Counted from the first letter of the stretch, positions 54,334 to 63,877 are shown. The stretch: DNA of 64,000 nucleotides from Bifidobacterium coryneforme (GCF_000737865.1 NZ_CP007287.1:247647-311646); one strand, 5' to 3'. The notes: a model not told the origin generated them from the letters alone. Made by a program: numbers and translations.

Positions 54334-55209
54334 ATGATTGTGGTCTATGAGCAGAATCTGGTCGAAGAGCTGGCATCCAGGCCGTCGATGGGGGAGGCCA
54401 TCCAGGCCGGGGTCGACCTGATTGACCTGTGGCCGTTGACCGATGCGGTCAGGCTCAGGAACGACGCCAAATACGCCGAGACCCTGCAGGTCAGGATAAC
54501 GAGGGTCCTGGCTCGGGTAATGACAGGCCAGGATGTGACCATCCCCGATGCCGAGTACGTATATGAAGGAGCCGAGGATATTCCCGGCCGACCGCAGGAA
54601 CTGGTTGATGCCCTCCTGGCCGCCAACGACGCATATGAGGGCATGGTCGGCGGGGCGGCACAGGGTCAATTGGACAAGCTGGTCCAGGCCGCCGAGGTCC
54701 TCGGGGCCGGTTGGAACCAGGAGGATGTCAAGGCCGCCCGCGACCTGGTCGATTGCCTCGCCAAGGAGGTCACGCCAGGAGGGGAGCCCCTGGAGTCTTC
54801 GGCGGAGCAGGCCGAGGTGGGCCGACGCCTGGCCACGTCCGTGATCGCTCTGGACCGGTTGGCCTCGGCCGTCCATGCCGACGGGGATCAGATGGTCAGA
54901 ATCCTGCCGATTCTGCTCTATCTGAACGAGCTCAACGAACGGATGGGTATCCCCAGGGTCTTCCTGACCGATGAGCAGGTCCGTGGAGCCCTTGCCGTCA
55001 TTTCGTCGAAGACGATTCACGATCTGGCGGATACCTTGGCCCCCGAGGTGGCTGCCGAGTGGAATAAGCACCTGGATGAGGTGGTCTGGGATCCGGAAGA
55101 GGCCAAGCGCCAGGCCAAGGAGGACGATGAGCGCAAGAGTCGCGAGGCTCTCCAGGCGAAGTTTGCGCATGTCCCGGAAGACCCGAACAAGCCTCCTGTG
55201 GAACTCTGA
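54334..55209 (+). CDS. Conserved-looking soluble protein of unknown function
   Basis: A 291-aa acidic, mostly helical protein without signal peptide or membrane span. I do not recognise a family. It opens MIVVYEQNLVEELASRP, has Leu/Ala-rich helices (LVDALLAANDAYEGMVGG, LATSVIALDRLASAV), and a charged C-terminal tail (EEAKRQAKEDDERKSREAL). AAGGAG at 54324-54329 is four bases from the ATG at 54334; the GTG at 54331 is too close. It follows the histidine phosphatase gene on the same strand. Confidence 0.6.
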   Translation: MIVVYEQNLVEELASRPSMGEAIQAGVDLIDLWPLTDAVRLRNDAKYAETLQVRITRVLARVMTGQDVTIPDAEYVYEGAEDIPGRPQELVDALLAANDAYEGMVGGAAQGQLDKLVQAAEVLGAGWNQEDVKAARDLVDCLAKEVTPGGEPLESSAEQAEVGRRLATSVIALDRLASAVHADGDQMVRILPILLYLNELNERMGIPRVFLTDEQVRGALAVISSKTIHDLADTLAPEVAAEWNKHLDEVVWDPEEAKRQAKEDDERKSREALQAKFAHVPEDPNKPPVEL

Positions 55210-55232
55210 GTTCCGACCTGGATAAATAGACA

Positions 55233-55291
55233 AACCCCCGATACCTCGGATCTCGACCTGCATGGTCGTGAACTGCTCGGTATCGGGGGTT
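55233..55291. terminator. Bidirectional hairpin terminator
   Basis: AACCCCCGATACC (55233-55245) pairs with GGTATCGGGGGTT (55279-55291), a perfect 13-bp stem, and a smaller inner stem CGACC...GGTCG lies in the loop. It separates the convergent unknown gene and the DUF805 gene. Confidence 0.75.
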
Positions 55292-55340
55292 CGGTTATGT
55301 TCGGAGTCCTGCTGTCTCTATCTGACCCAGGGCATCGCCC

Positions 55341-56405
55341 TCACTTGTCGAAGCGGGCGCCGCGTGGGTCGCTGGGCCGAAGCATGAACACGAGATTGGC
55401 GATGCCTCCCCCCAGCGTGATGATGGCACCCAGCGCGATGAGGGTAATGACTACGCCTGGTGTCTGCATGAAAGCCGCCGCGATTCCGAAGATCAACAAT
55501 ATGACGCCGACAGTGGTGGTGACGATAGGCAGAAGGTACCACAGGCCGGACATGTTGCTGTCGTGCAATCTGCGCACCGCAACCGCGATGTTGGGGACAA
55601 ACAGCGCGATCGAAACAGCGTCCGCCACTGCCTCGGCGGCAGTGTCGGGGGCCAGAGCGAGGAGCACGCCACAGGCCATATAGATCAGGATGTTCAGCAG
55701 GATGGACCACCAGTACTCTCCCCTGGAGGCCCGCCCCTTGAAGGTGGTGTACTTGTTGAAGAAGCGCTTGCTGGCGTTGATGAAGTCGATGCCGTACCAG
55801 GGCTGGTCAATCGGTGGAACACCGGTGTAGGCGTAACCCGCCCCTGAGGGGTAGGCAGGTGTCTGCGGAATCTGCGGTCCCACACCCGGCTGCTGGTAAG
55901 CACCCTGCTGGTATGCCCCCTGCTCATATCCGACCGGCTGTGCATAAGGGTCCTGACCCTGGTAGGCCGCCTGCTGCTGGCCGTATGCCTGCTCTTGGTA
56001 GTCGGGCGTTGCAGGAGTCGGATGGTTGTTGGTGTACGCCGCCTGGCTTCCATAGGCCGGCTCGACCGGAGTGGGCTCGGGTGTGGGCATCGGCTGGTAC
56101 GTCGACTGGTAGGTCTGCTCAGTACCGATTCCAGGTGTTTCCTGGGGCTGCTGCTCGGTGTAAGTGTAAGAAGGCTCCTGAGGGGTCGGCTGGGCCGGGG
56201 GGAACTGCTGTTCCTGGACCGGCTCATTTGAATATGATGGGTAGGGGTTGTTCCCTCCCTGGTATCCCTGTGCGCCAGCCGGGTCCTGCCCCGCCCCATA
56301 CGCATAATCGGGGGTGCTTCCCGCCGCCTGTTCGGGCTGGTTCTGGTCGGGTTGCGTCCAGAAGTCAGGCAGATTACCCTCATTGCCATTATTCGGCTGG
56401 TTCAT
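55341..56405 (-). CDS. DUF805 membrane protein with Gln/Pro/Tyr-rich N-terminus
   Basis: A 354-aa protein. Residues 1 to about 200 are a disordered tract dominated by Gln, Pro, Tyr, Gly and Thr with many QQ, PQ and YQ steps (GYEQGAYQQGAYQQPGVGPQ). The DUF805 domain follows: FKGRASRGEYWWSILLN, four membrane spans, and the hallmark AVRRLHDSNMSGLWYLLPI. DUF805 function is unknown. GGGGAAG lies eight bases before the ATG at 56405. Long N-terminal tracts of this kind are found in several actinobacterial DUF805 proteins. Confidence 0.8.
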   Translation of the reverse strand: MNQPNNGNEGNLPDFWTQPDQNQPEQAAGSTPDYAYGAGQDPAGAQGYQGGNNPYPSYSNEPVQEQQFPPAQPTPQEPSYTYTEQQPQETPGIGTEQTYQSTYQPMPTPEPTPVEPAYGSQAAYTNNHPTPATPDYQEQAYGQQQAAYQGQDPYAQPVGYEQGAYQQGAYQQPGVGPQIPQTPAYPSGAGYAYTGVPPIDQPWYGIDFINASKRFFNKYTTFKGRASRGEYWWSILLNILIYMACGVLLALAPDTAAEAVADAVSIALFVPNIAVAVRRLHDSNMSGLWYLLPIVTTTVGVILLIFGIAAAFMQTPGVVITLIALGAIITLGGGIANLVFMLRPSDPRGARFDK

Positions 56406-56652
56406 AGATACTTCTTCCCCTTGTGTAATAAACGAAAATCCCCGCATACCAATTAGCGGTATGTAAATATTATTGCAAGAGTTTTTCAATATTTCCATAT
56501 CCGTGTCTCAGAGGATACGTATAACAGCCTGAATCCGGGGCTGGTACCTGGCTGGGACAGTGTGTTTCCTAAGAAAATCGTTGCAGCAATCGTCCGTGTG
56601 CTTCGGGTGGGCCTCATCACGGAGTTGCTCCGATTCTTGGCGGGCAGGCCCT

Positions 56653-57423
56653 CTAGTCCTTCTCGGGTGCTCCCAGGAGCAGACGCTCGACCAGCGTGAT
56701 GAGTGCCAGGAGGGCAGCCGTCAGAATCACGATGACCAGGGTGGCGGAGAATATCAGCGGGGTTCTGAAGGAGTTGAAAGCCGACTGGAGCCAGATTCCC
56801 AAACCACTCTGGGCGCCCAGGTATTCGGACGTGGCTGCGGTGGCGAAGACATAGGCGGCACTGATTCGCAATCCGCCGAAGATCTGCCGGGCCGCTACCC
56901 GCAGCTTCACGTGCCACAGGGCCCATGCCTTGGTAGCCCCGCAGTTCAGAGCCACGTCCTGGTAGAAACGCGGCACGGCATCCAGGCCCCGGCAGGTCTG
57001 AACGACGATGGGGAAGAGGGCGAAGATGGCTACGATGACCACCTTGCCCAGGGGCTCGAACCCGAACCAGATGATGAAGAGCGGGGCGATGGTGATCAGA
57101 GGAATCATCTGTGCTCCAGCAATCAGCGGATAGATGGCATCGTGCAGGGTCCGCCAGGCATGGATTGCCAGGCCGATAACCAGACCCAGGGCGGTGGCCA
57201 GGAGGAAACCGAGGAGTCCCTCGACTCCGGTGATCGCCGTGGCTGGAATCAAATCGTCAAGGCTGTCGAAGGTGGCCTGGGCGATCTGGCTGGGGGAGGG
57301 GAGGACCTGGTCCGGCACCCCTCCCAGGCGTACGGCGGCCTCCCATATGACCAAGAGGGCCACCAGGGTCAGGGTCGGTGCCAGGAGCCGTGTCCATCCA
57401 GGTCTGGGGCTGGTCTGCCTCAC
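56653..57423 (-). CDS. ABC transporter permease, SsuC/ThiX type
   Basis: A 256-aa inner-membrane subunit of a nitrate/taurine/thiamine-precursor class importer. It has six spans, ITGVEGLLGFLLATALGLVIG, the coupling loop GATKAWALWHVKLRVAARQIFGGLRISAA, and a C-terminal ATLVIVILTAALLAL. The GTG start at 57423 overlaps the TGA of the lipoprotein gene, so the two are translationally coupled. No ATP-binding subunit is found next to it, so one must be supplied from elsewhere. A 247-base gap to the DUF805 gene contains no gene. Confidence 0.87.
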   Translation of the reverse strand: MRQTSPRPGWTRLLAPTLTLVALLVIWEAAVRLGGVPDQVLPSPSQIAQATFDSLDDLIPATAITGVEGLLGFLLATALGLVIGLAIHAWRTLHDAIYPLIAGAQMIPLITIAPLFIIWFGFEPLGKVVIVAIFALFPIVVQTCRGLDAVPRFYQDVALNCGATKAWALWHVKLRVAARQIFGGLRISAAYVFATAATSEYLGAQSGLGIWLQSAFNSFRTPLIFSATLVIVILTAALLALITLVERLLLGAPEKD

Positions 57424-58523
57424 TGCTTCCTTGCCTCCTTGACGAACTCGTCGGTCCAGAGGTCGCTGGCCTGGGGTGCCTTGTCGGGGTTTCCCTTCCT
57501 GGCGTCCTTGTAGGTGCCGGCCTTGAATTGGAAGTCCAGATAACTCTGGGCGTCGTCCATGTCGATCATCCCGCTGATGGTCTTCTGGCCGGGTGTTTCC
57601 AACCAGTAGCCTTCCTTTACGATGCTCTCCATTGATTTGCTGGCCAGTTCCGGGTCGATGTTCGATCCCCTGGTCTCCTGGACCAGGATTTCGGCGGCCT
57701 CATCTGGGTGGGCCAGGGAGTAGTCATATCCCCTCATGCTGGCGGTGATGAACTTCTGTAGGGCCTTGCGGTGCCCGGGTTGATCGAGCCAGGAGTCCCT
57801 GACCACGAAGCCCAGCTGGTCGGGGTTGCCGGGCACCCCCCAGTCTGACTGTGTGAAGCAGTGCAGGGCCGGGCCCTCGATCTCGCTCTCTACACCCTCC
57901 CAATTGGCGTAGAAGCCTGCGAAGTCCCCCTTGCCGCTGGTCAGGGTGGCGAAGGTATTGGTTCCGCTGGTCACCCGCTTGAAATCGCCATTGCCTCCCG
58001 CATGTCTGATCATCTGCTGTACCACGGCCGTCTGCTCGGCCGATCCGAAGCTGACGAAGGTCTTGCCGTCGAAATCCTTGGGGGTCTGGATATCGGTGCG
58101 TGAGGCCAGGGAGCACCAACGTGCCACAGAGTGCTGCCCCAGGTTGAAGACCTGTTTGAGGCTGGACCCCTGGGAGTTGAAGGTGGCCAGATTGCTCAGC
58201 TTGGAGAAGCCGACATCCGCCACCTTGTTCTGCACCGATGTTTCGGCGCCGGCCTGTGCAGTGGGGAGTATCTTGACTTCGATGCCCGCGTCCTTGAAGT
58301 ACCCCAGGTGACGGGCTGCATAGATGCCTACATGGTTGGTGTTGGGGGTCCAGTCCAGCATGAAGGAGATGTGGGAGTCGTCGTCCGCGCCTTCGGCCTG
58401 ATTGCCGGCACCGCAGCCTGCCAGAGAGAGTCCCATGACTGCCGCGCTCGTCAAGGCCGCCAGTCTGAAGGCCAATCCGTGTGGTCCTCTTGCCTGAGCT
58501 GCGCCCGCCATGGATTTCCTCAT
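57420..58523 (-). CDS. ABC substrate-binding lipoprotein, NMT1/THI5-like
   Basis: A 367-aa extracellular binding protein, anchored by a lipobox (GLSLAGC). The NMT1 domain reads ISFMLDWTPNTNHVGIYAARHLGYFKDAGIEVKILP, a close match to the ThiY/THI5 branch that binds the thiamine pyrimidine HMP or its formyl precursor. Thiamine-precursor uptake is therefore the best guess; alkanesulfonate or nitrate relatives are less similar. The start at 58523 (MRKSMAG) has AAGG eight bases upstream; a GTG at 58532 is also possible. The partner permease gene overlaps its end. Confidence 0.83.
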   Translation of the reverse strand: MRKSMAGAAQARGPHGLAFRLAALTSAAVMGLSLAGCGAGNQAEGADDDSHISFMLDWTPNTNHVGIYAARHLGYFKDAGIEVKILPTAQAGAETSVQNKVADVGFSKLSNLATFNSQGSSLKQVFNLGQHSVARWCSLASRTDIQTPKDFDGKTFVSFGSAEQTAVVQQMIRHAGGNGDFKRVTSGTNTFATLTSGKGDFAGFYANWEGVESEIEGPALHCFTQSDWGVPGNPDQLGFVVRDSWLDQPGHRKALQKFITASMRGYDYSLAHPDEAAEILVQETRGSNIDPELASKSMESIVKEGYWLETPGQKTISGMIDMDDAQSYLDFQFKAGTYKDARKGNPDKAPQASDLWTDEFVKEARKQ

Positions 58524-58560
58524 GCCTGTCACCTTGCCTTCCCGGCACTCCCTGGTGCCA

Positions 58561-58654
58561 TGACCGGTGAGGTGTCTCGACGGGAAGGTGAGGAGCCCGC
58601 GCGACGTTCCTGACCGGTGTAGTCGATTCCGTGTATGAAACGTGTCGTGACACG
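58561..58654 (-). promoter_or_regulatory. Upstream region of the ABC importer with repeats
   Basis: Between the lipoprotein start and nrdD, the part nearest the lipoprotein holds a direct repeat TGACCGGTG at 58561-58569 and 58611-58619, 50 bases apart, and an inverted repeat CGTGTC-GT-GACACG at 58641-58654. These are candidate regulator sites. I looked for a TPP riboswitch and did not find its conserved CTGAGA and GGGTAATGCC-type blocks. Confidence 0.4.
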
Positions 58655-58882
58655 GTTGCTGCCACCAACCGCGCGAACAAAATCACTCTAGAACCTACCA
58701 TAAATGGACCGCGCGAAATCCAGGACGAGGACTTCCGTCGGGTACTTCTTCTCCATGCATGTGGATGGTCCCATAGACAGGATGAGGGTGTGTTGGAGGG
58801 CCGTGTCGTCCCTGACCAACATGTTGTCATCCACTTTTCCCGGGATAATGCGGCTCAGTGAGTCGGCATGATTGCCGGCAGA

Positions 58883-58898
58883 TGTGAGTCAAATCACA
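58883..58898. promoter_or_regulatory. CRP/GlxR-like palindrome upstream of nrdD
   Basis: TGTGA, six bases, TCACA: an exact match to the half-sites of CRP-family regulators, including the actinobacterial GlxR consensus. It lies 28 bases start-to-start ahead of the first NrdR box. It may be a real activator site or chance. Confidence 0.5.
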
Positions 58899-58910
58899 TT
58901 TGGCGTCATT

Positions 58911-58957
58911 GCACTATATCTAGTGCTCATCTTTGTGACTCGCACTAGATATTGTGG
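58911..58957 (+). promoter_or_regulatory. Pair of NrdR boxes in the nrdD promoter
   Basis: GCACTATATCTAGTGC (58911-58926) and GCACTAGATATTGTGG (58942-58957) both fit the NrdR 16-mer pattern ACwATATwGT. They are 31 bases apart, start to start, that is three helical turns, which is the usual spacing for cooperative NrdR binding. The nrdDG operon should be repressed when dATP is plentiful. Confidence 0.85.
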
Positions 58958-59060
58958 CGTATGGTGGTAGAGTTATCTCGTTATCACAGATGACAAGAAT
59001 GTAGTTCGCGGCCTTTCAGCGGTTTCGCGGGCATGGAGAGCGGCAATGCAAGGAGTGACG

Positions 59061-61472
59061 ATGGATACGCAGGTGGTGGCAAGCCGTGCAGAGGAGAGGA
59101 ACACCTCCGAACGCGACTCGGTCGATGGCATTCTGGTCGAGAAGCGCGATGGCCGGATCGTCGATTTCGATCCCGTCAACATCATGAACGCCATTGAGGC
59201 CGCTTTTACGGATGTCATGCACGAGATCGGGCCGGACGACCGTCAGGAGATCCGCAGGATGGCCCTGACCGTTCAGTCGGAGATCCGTGATCGCTATACC
59301 AATCCGGTCAAGATCGAAGACATACAGACCCTGGTCGAGCACGCCTTGGTCAATGCCCATCTCTACGAGATCGCCCGGGCCTACACTTCCTACCGTCTTG
59401 ATCGCGACATTCAGAGGGCCAAGGCCACTGATGTCAATGAGGCCGTCCACCGTCTGACCAGCAAGGACGAGTCCCTGGTACGGGAAAACGCCAACAAGGA
59501 CGCCAACGTCTACGCCACCCAGCGTGATCTCCTGGCGGGTGCCGTGTCCAAGGCATCGGCCTTCAGCATGTTGCCCAAGGATGTATCCAATGCCCACATG
59601 AAGGGCGACATCCACTTCCATGATGCCGACTACTCGCCTTTCACCGCGGAGACCAATTGCTCCCTGCCGAACTTCAGCGACATGTTGGAGCATGGGTTCG
59701 AGCTGGGCAACGCCATGATGGACTCGCCGAAGTCCATCGGCACCGCTGCCACGCAGATCACCCAGATCATCAAGGACATCGCCGGTTCCCAGTACGGTGG
59801 CCAGACCGTCAACCGCTGCGACGAGATGCTCGACAGCTATGCCCGGCTTGATTACAAGAAGAACTACACCATGGCCGAGGCCGTTCTCCCCGACGAGGAG
59901 CCCATCGAGGTGGCCAAGGAGGTCGTCCGCGGTCTCAAGGCCCGTGAGGCCGACTGGCTCCACCTGGACGACCGTGAGCCCATCGGTGAGGATGCCCCCT
60001 TTGATCTGGATGCGCCTGAAATGGTTCGCCTGCGTCAGGTCTACGCCAAGATTCTGACCAGGAAGAACATCTACGACGCCATGCAGACCATGGAGTACCA
60101 GATCAACTCCAACCGCGTCTCCAACGGCCAGACCCCCTTCGTTACCGTGGGCTTCGGCCTGGGCACCTCGTGGTTCGCCCGGGAGATTCAGCGCGCCATC
60201 TTCCTGATTCGCATCCGTGGTCTTGGCAAGGACCGCCACACGGCCATCTTCCCCAAGCTGGTCTTCACCATCAAGCATGGGCTGAACGCCGACGAGGGTG
60301 ATCCCAACTATGACATGAAGCAGCTGGCCCTGGAGTGCTCCACCAAGCGGATGTACCCCGATGTGGTCTTCTATGAGAACCTGATCAAGATCACCGGTTC
60401 CTTCAAGGCCCCCATGGGCTGCCGCTCCTTCCTCCAGGCCTGGACCAACCCGGAGACCGGGGAGGACGAAGAGGACGGCCGTATGAATCTGGGTGTTGTC
60501 ACCGTCAACATCCCGCGTATCGCCCTGGAATCCCGTGGCGACAAGGACCGGTTCTGGAAGCTGTTCGACCAGCGTATGGAGGTGGCCCACCACGCCCTGC
60601 AGTTCCGCATCATGCGCTGCAAGCAGGCCACCCCCATCAACGCCCCGACCCTCTACCAGTTCGGTGCCTTCGGCCGGCTGAAGCCCACCGACAGTGTCGA
60701 CACCCTCTTCCGCAACAGCCGCTCCACCGTCTCCTTGGGATACATCGGGCTGTACGAGGCCACCAGCGTCTTCTTCGGCAAGGACTGGATGCAGGATCAC
60801 ACCTGGGACCAGGAGGGCAAGGAATTCGCCCTGAGCATCGTGCGTCGCATGAGCCAGCTCTGCAAGCAGTGGGAGAAGTCCGAAGGGTATCACTATTCGG
60901 TCTACTCGACCCCCGCCGAATCCCTGACCGACCGCTTCTGCCGGATGGACAAGGAGAAGTTCGGTTCCGTCGAGGGCGTGACCGACCACGACTTCTATAC
61001 CAACAGCTTCCACTACCCGGTATGGCTGCGGCCCACCCCCATGGAGAAGCTCAGCTATGAGCGCGACTTCCCCTACCTGGCCTCGGGAGGGTTCATCAAC
61101 TACTGCGAGTTCCCCTCCATGCAGCAGAACCCCAAGGCTCTGGAGGCCGTCTGGGATTACGCCTATCAGATCGGCATAGGCTACCTGGGCACGAACACCC
61201 CCATCGATCACTGCTTCGTCTGCGGGTACGAGGGCGACTTCGCGCCCACCGAAGAGGGATTCAAGTGCCCGGAGTGCGGTAACGACGACCCGGAGAAGTG
61301 CAACGTGACCAAGCGCACCTGCGGCTACCTGGGCAATCCGGTCCAGCGGCCCATGGTCCACGGTCGCCATGAGGAGATCGCCCACAGGGTCAAGCACATG
61401 CAGGGCGAGACCGGTCGCGTGGTCCTGAAGGACGGCAACACCAAGGAGTGGTTCGACGACAAGGCCGAGTAG
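59061..61472 (+). CDS. nrdD: Anaerobic ribonucleoside-triphosphate reductase
   Basis: Class III ribonucleotide reductase, 803 aa, makes dNTPs without oxygen using a glycyl radical. An ATP-cone allosteric domain occupies about residues 25-120. The catalytic barrel includes HFHDADYSPFTAETNC, TPFVTVGFGLGTSWF and LECSTKRMYPDVVFYEN. The C-terminal zinc site has CFVCG and CPECG, and the radical Gly is Gly755 in KRTCGYLGNP. The start at 59061 (MDTQVVASR) has AAGGAG five bases upstream; the ATG at 59046 is inside that site. Two NrdR boxes lie upstream, and nrdG follows. Confidence 0.96.
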   Translation: MDTQVVASRAEERNTSERDSVDGILVEKRDGRIVDFDPVNIMNAIEAAFTDVMHEIGPDDRQEIRRMALTVQSEIRDRYTNPVKIEDIQTLVEHALVNAHLYEIARAYTSYRLDRDIQRAKATDVNEAVHRLTSKDESLVRENANKDANVYATQRDLLAGAVSKASAFSMLPKDVSNAHMKGDIHFHDADYSPFTAETNCSLPNFSDMLEHGFELGNAMMDSPKSIGTAATQITQIIKDIAGSQYGGQTVNRCDEMLDSYARLDYKKNYTMAEAVLPDEEPIEVAKEVVRGLKAREADWLHLDDREPIGEDAPFDLDAPEMVRLRQVYAKILTRKNIYDAMQTMEYQINSNRVSNGQTPFVTVGFGLGTSWFAREIQRAIFLIRIRGLGKDRHTAIFPKLVFTIKHGLNADEGDPNYDMKQLALECSTKRMYPDVVFYENLIKITGSFKAPMGCRSFLQAWTNPETGEDEEDGRMNLGVVTVNIPRIALESRGDKDRFWKLFDQRMEVAHHALQFRIMRCKQATPINAPTLYQFGAFGRLKPTDSVDTLFRNSRSTVSLGYIGLYEATSVFFGKDWMQDHTWDQEGKEFALSIVRRMSQLCKQWEKSEGYHYSVYSTPAESLTDRFCRMDKEKFGSVEGVTDHDFYTNSFHYPVWLRPTPMEKLSYERDFPYLASGGFINYCEFPSMQQNPKALEAVWDYAYQIGIGYLGTNTPIDHCFVCGYEGDFAPTEEGFKCPECGNDDPEKCNVTKRTCGYLGNPVQRPMVHGRHEEIAHRVKHMQGETGRVVLKDGNTKEWFDDKAE

Positions 61473-61578
61473 GCCCTGACCAAGCGAGTCGAAGAGCAAT
61501 ACCGATGGCGGGCCGTGCAGTGACGGCCCGCCATTTTCGTGACCGGCGGCCAGACCGGGCGGAGTTTGGAGGATGGCA

Positions 61579-62304
61579 ATGGGTAAGCAGGGTGTCATGA
61601 GGAAGACCGGTGCCGCCGGCCACCGTGACTTCGCGGCCGACGAACAGGACAGGGGCCCGGGAATTCCCTCCCTCCTGACCAACAACCCCAAAGCCGGTCA
61701 GTGGGACGGACGCAAGCTCAGCCAGGGCATTGTGGCCGACTACAAGCAACTGGTCATGACCGACGGGGAAGGCATCCGTTCCTCCCTGTACGTCAGTGGC
61801 TGTCCTTTCCGTTGCCAGGGGTGCTACAACTCCTCCATCTGGGATTTCAAGGCCGGGCACCCCTATACCCAGGAGTTGGAGGACCAGATAATCAGGGACC
61901 TCTCCCTCTCCTACGTGCAGGGCATCACCTACCTGGGCGGCGAGCCCCTCCTTAATACACCCATGCTTCTCGGACTCTCCAAACGGATCCGTCAGGAGTT
62001 CGGCCAGGAAAAGGACATCTGGTGCTGGACTGGCTACACCTGGGAGGAGCTGAATCGCCCGGGGGAGACCCCTGACAAGGCCGAGTTGATCTCCTATCTG
62101 GATGTCCTGGTCGATGGTCGTTACCTGGAGGACCAGAAGAACTCCCTCCTCCAATTCCGTGGATCGTCCAACCAGCGCATCATCGATGTTCCGAAGTCTC
62201 TTGAAACCGGTCAGCTGGTTCTCTGGGCGAAGGTCCACGACCAGACCAGGTTCATTCCCGAAACCTACAGCAAGAACAGGGAGCAGGAGCAGAAGCGGGG
62301 CTGA
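61579..62304 (+). CDS. nrdG: NrdD-activating radical SAM enzyme
   Basis: A 241-aa activase that cleaves S-adenosylmethionine to install the glycyl radical in NrdD. The iron-sulfur motif CxxxCxxC appears as CPFRCQGC, followed by [19 protein letters not shown] and [11 protein letters not shown]. The N-terminal 45 residues precede the core and are longer than in E. coli NrdG (about 154 aa), as seen in actinobacterial forms. GGAGG lies six bases before the ATG at 61579; an ATG at 61573 abuts it. Separated from nrdD by about 106 bases that hold the small inverted repeat GGCGGGCC..GGCCCGCC near 61506-61531. Confidence 0.93.
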   Translation: MGKQGVMRKTGAAGHRDFAADEQDRGPGIPSLLTNNPKAGQWDGRKLSQGIVADYKQLVMTDGEGIRSSLYVSGCPFRCQGCYNSSIWDFKAGHPYTQELEDQIIRDLSLSYVQGITYLGGEPLLNTPMLLGLSKRIRQEFGQEKDIWCWTGYTWEELNRPGETPDKAELISYLDVLVDGRYLEDQKNSLLQFRGSSNQRIIDVPKSLETGQLVLWAKVHDQTRFIPETYSKNREQEQKRG

Positions 62305-62350
62305 CCGGGCCGCTTTCCGAACGTCGCCTTGCCGGGGCACAATAGTGACT

Positions 62351-63877
62351 ATGACTGATGAGCATGATCACGACTCGAAACCCGAACTGCCCAAGGATCT
62401 GAGGGTGCGGTTCTGCCCTTCCCCCACGGGCACCCCCCACGTGGGCATGGTCCGTACGGCCCTCTTCAACTGGGCCCAGGCCCGTCATTCCAAGGGGACC
62501 TTCGTCTTCCGAATCGAGGACACGGATGCCCAGCGCGACAGCGAGGAGAGCTACGGGCAGATCCTGGATGCCCTGAGATGGCTGGGGCTTGACTGGGATG
62601 AAGGGGTGGAGGTAGGTGGCCCCGATGGTCCCTACCGCCAGTCCCTGCGGGGCGACATCTACAAGAAGGTCGCCCAGCAGCTCGTGGATGCCGGCTACGC
62701 GTACGAATCCTATTCCACCGCGGACGAAATCAAGGAGCGCAACGTCGCCGCCGGGCGACCCGAGGCCTTCGGGTATGACGGGTACGACCGGGACCTGAGC
62801 GAGGAGGAGCGACAGGCTTTCCGCGACCAGGGCCGTAAGCCCGCCCTGCGTATCAGCATGCCCGATGAGGACATTGCCTTCGACGATCTGATTCGAGGCC
62901 GGATTGAATTCAAGGCCGGATCGGTGCCCGACTATGTGATTGTCCGCCCGAATGGGGACCCCCTCTATACCCTGACCAACCCGGTTGATGATGCCATGAT
63001 GCGGATAAACGTGGTTCTGCGCGGGGAGGACCTCCTCAGCTCCACGCCCAGGCAGATCGTTCTTTACCGGTATCTGATGGAATTGGGTGTCGCCCAGGCC
63101 ATGCCCCTCTTCGGCCACATGCCCTATGTGATGGGTCAGGGCAAGAAGAAGCTCTCCAAGCGCGATCCCGAGTCCAACCTCTTCCTGCACCGTGAGCATG
63201 GCTTCATCCGCGAGGGTCTCCTGAACTACCTGGCCCTCCTGGGCTGGTCGATAGGCCCCGACCGCGATGTCTTCTCCATGGATGAGATGATTGAGCGCTT
63301 CGATGTTCGCGATGTCAAGGCCAATCCGGCTCATTTCGACATCGACAAGGCCATCGCCATCAATGCCGAGCACATCCGTATGCTGGATCCGCAGGATTTC
63401 CTGAATCGATCCCTGCCTTATCTGAAGCGTGATGGTCTGGTCACTGCCGAGAGTTGGGATGACCTGACCGACCGTGAGCGTGAGGTCCTGACGGCGGCCG
63501 GCCCCCTGGTCCAGCCCCGTGTCCGTCTTCTGGGCGAGGTCTCCGGGATGATGGGGAGCCTGCTCAGTGATGCCGATTACATCGAGCCCGACCCAGACGC
63601 ACGCAAGCAGCTCAAGGAGTCGGCCGCTGCCGTTCTGGAGCTGGCCGAGCAGACGCTCCGGGAGGTGCCCGACCAGAGTTGGACCACCGACCATCTTCAT
63701 GACCTTCTTACTGAGGCCCTGGTCGAGCAGGGAGAGTACAAGCCCCGTCTGGCCTTCGGGCCCGTGCGGATCGCCGTATCCGGTCGCCGGGTGTCGCCCC
63801 CGCTCTTCGAGTCCTTGGAGATTATCGGCAAGACCGCAACACTCCAGCGGCTGACCAACTTGCGCCAACATCTCTGA
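62351..63877 (+). CDS. gltX: Glutamyl-tRNA synthetase
   Basis: A 508-aa class Ic synthetase that charges tRNA-Glu (and in many Gram-positives tRNA-Gln) with glutamate. The HIGH-type motif is [10 protein letters not shown], with [12 protein letters not shown] and [18 protein letters not shown]; the KMSKS-type motif is KKKLSKRD. The C-terminal anticodon-binding part is normal. The frame is open upstream to 62102, but the family N-terminus starts at 62351 (MTDEHDHDS). No ribosome site is seen; CACAAT ends seven bases before the ATG, so the mRNA may be leaderless. A tRNA-Glu gene follows. Confidence 0.95.
   Translation: MTDEHDHDSKPELPKDLRVRFCPSPTGTPHVGMVRTALFNWAQARHSKGTFVFRIEDTDAQRDSEESYGQILDALRWLGLDWDEGVEVGGPDGPYRQSLRGDIYKKVAQQLVDAGYAYESYSTADEIKERNVAAGRPEAFGYDGYDRDLSEEERQAFRDQGRKPALRISMPDEDIAFDDLIRGRIEFKAGSVPDYVIVRPNGDPLYTLTNPVDDAMMRINVVLRGEDLLSSTPRQIVLYRYLMELGVAQAMPLFGHMPYVMGQGKKKLSKRDPESNLFLHREHGFIREGLLNYLALLGWSIGPDRDVFSMDEMIERFDVRDVKANPAHFDIDKAIAINAEHIRMLDPQDFLNRSLPYLKRDGLVTAESWDDLTDREREVLTAAGPLVQPRVRLLGEVSGMMGSLLSDADYIEPDPDARKQLKESAAAVLELAEQTLREVPDQSWTTDHLHDLLTEALVEQGEYKPRLAFGPVRIAVSGRRVSPPLFESLEIIGKTATLQRLTNLRQHL

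Noticed and set aside
58524..58700. TPP riboswitch upstream of the THI5-like lipoprotein gene
   Set aside because: The expected conserved blocks of the TPP aptamer were not found when reading the minus strand; only direct and inverted repeats are visible.
58631..58861. A 76-codon plus-strand frame upstream of nrdD
   Set aside because: It has no ribosome site and lies within the regulatory region between the divergent importer and nrdD genes.
59016..61691. An 891-codon open frame on the minus strand opposite nrdD
   Set aside because: It is a shadow of the highly G/C-biased nrdD gene. The predicted protein has no recognisable domain, runs through the nrdD-nrdG spacer, and lacks a ribosome site, whereas nrdD has complete active-site motifs.
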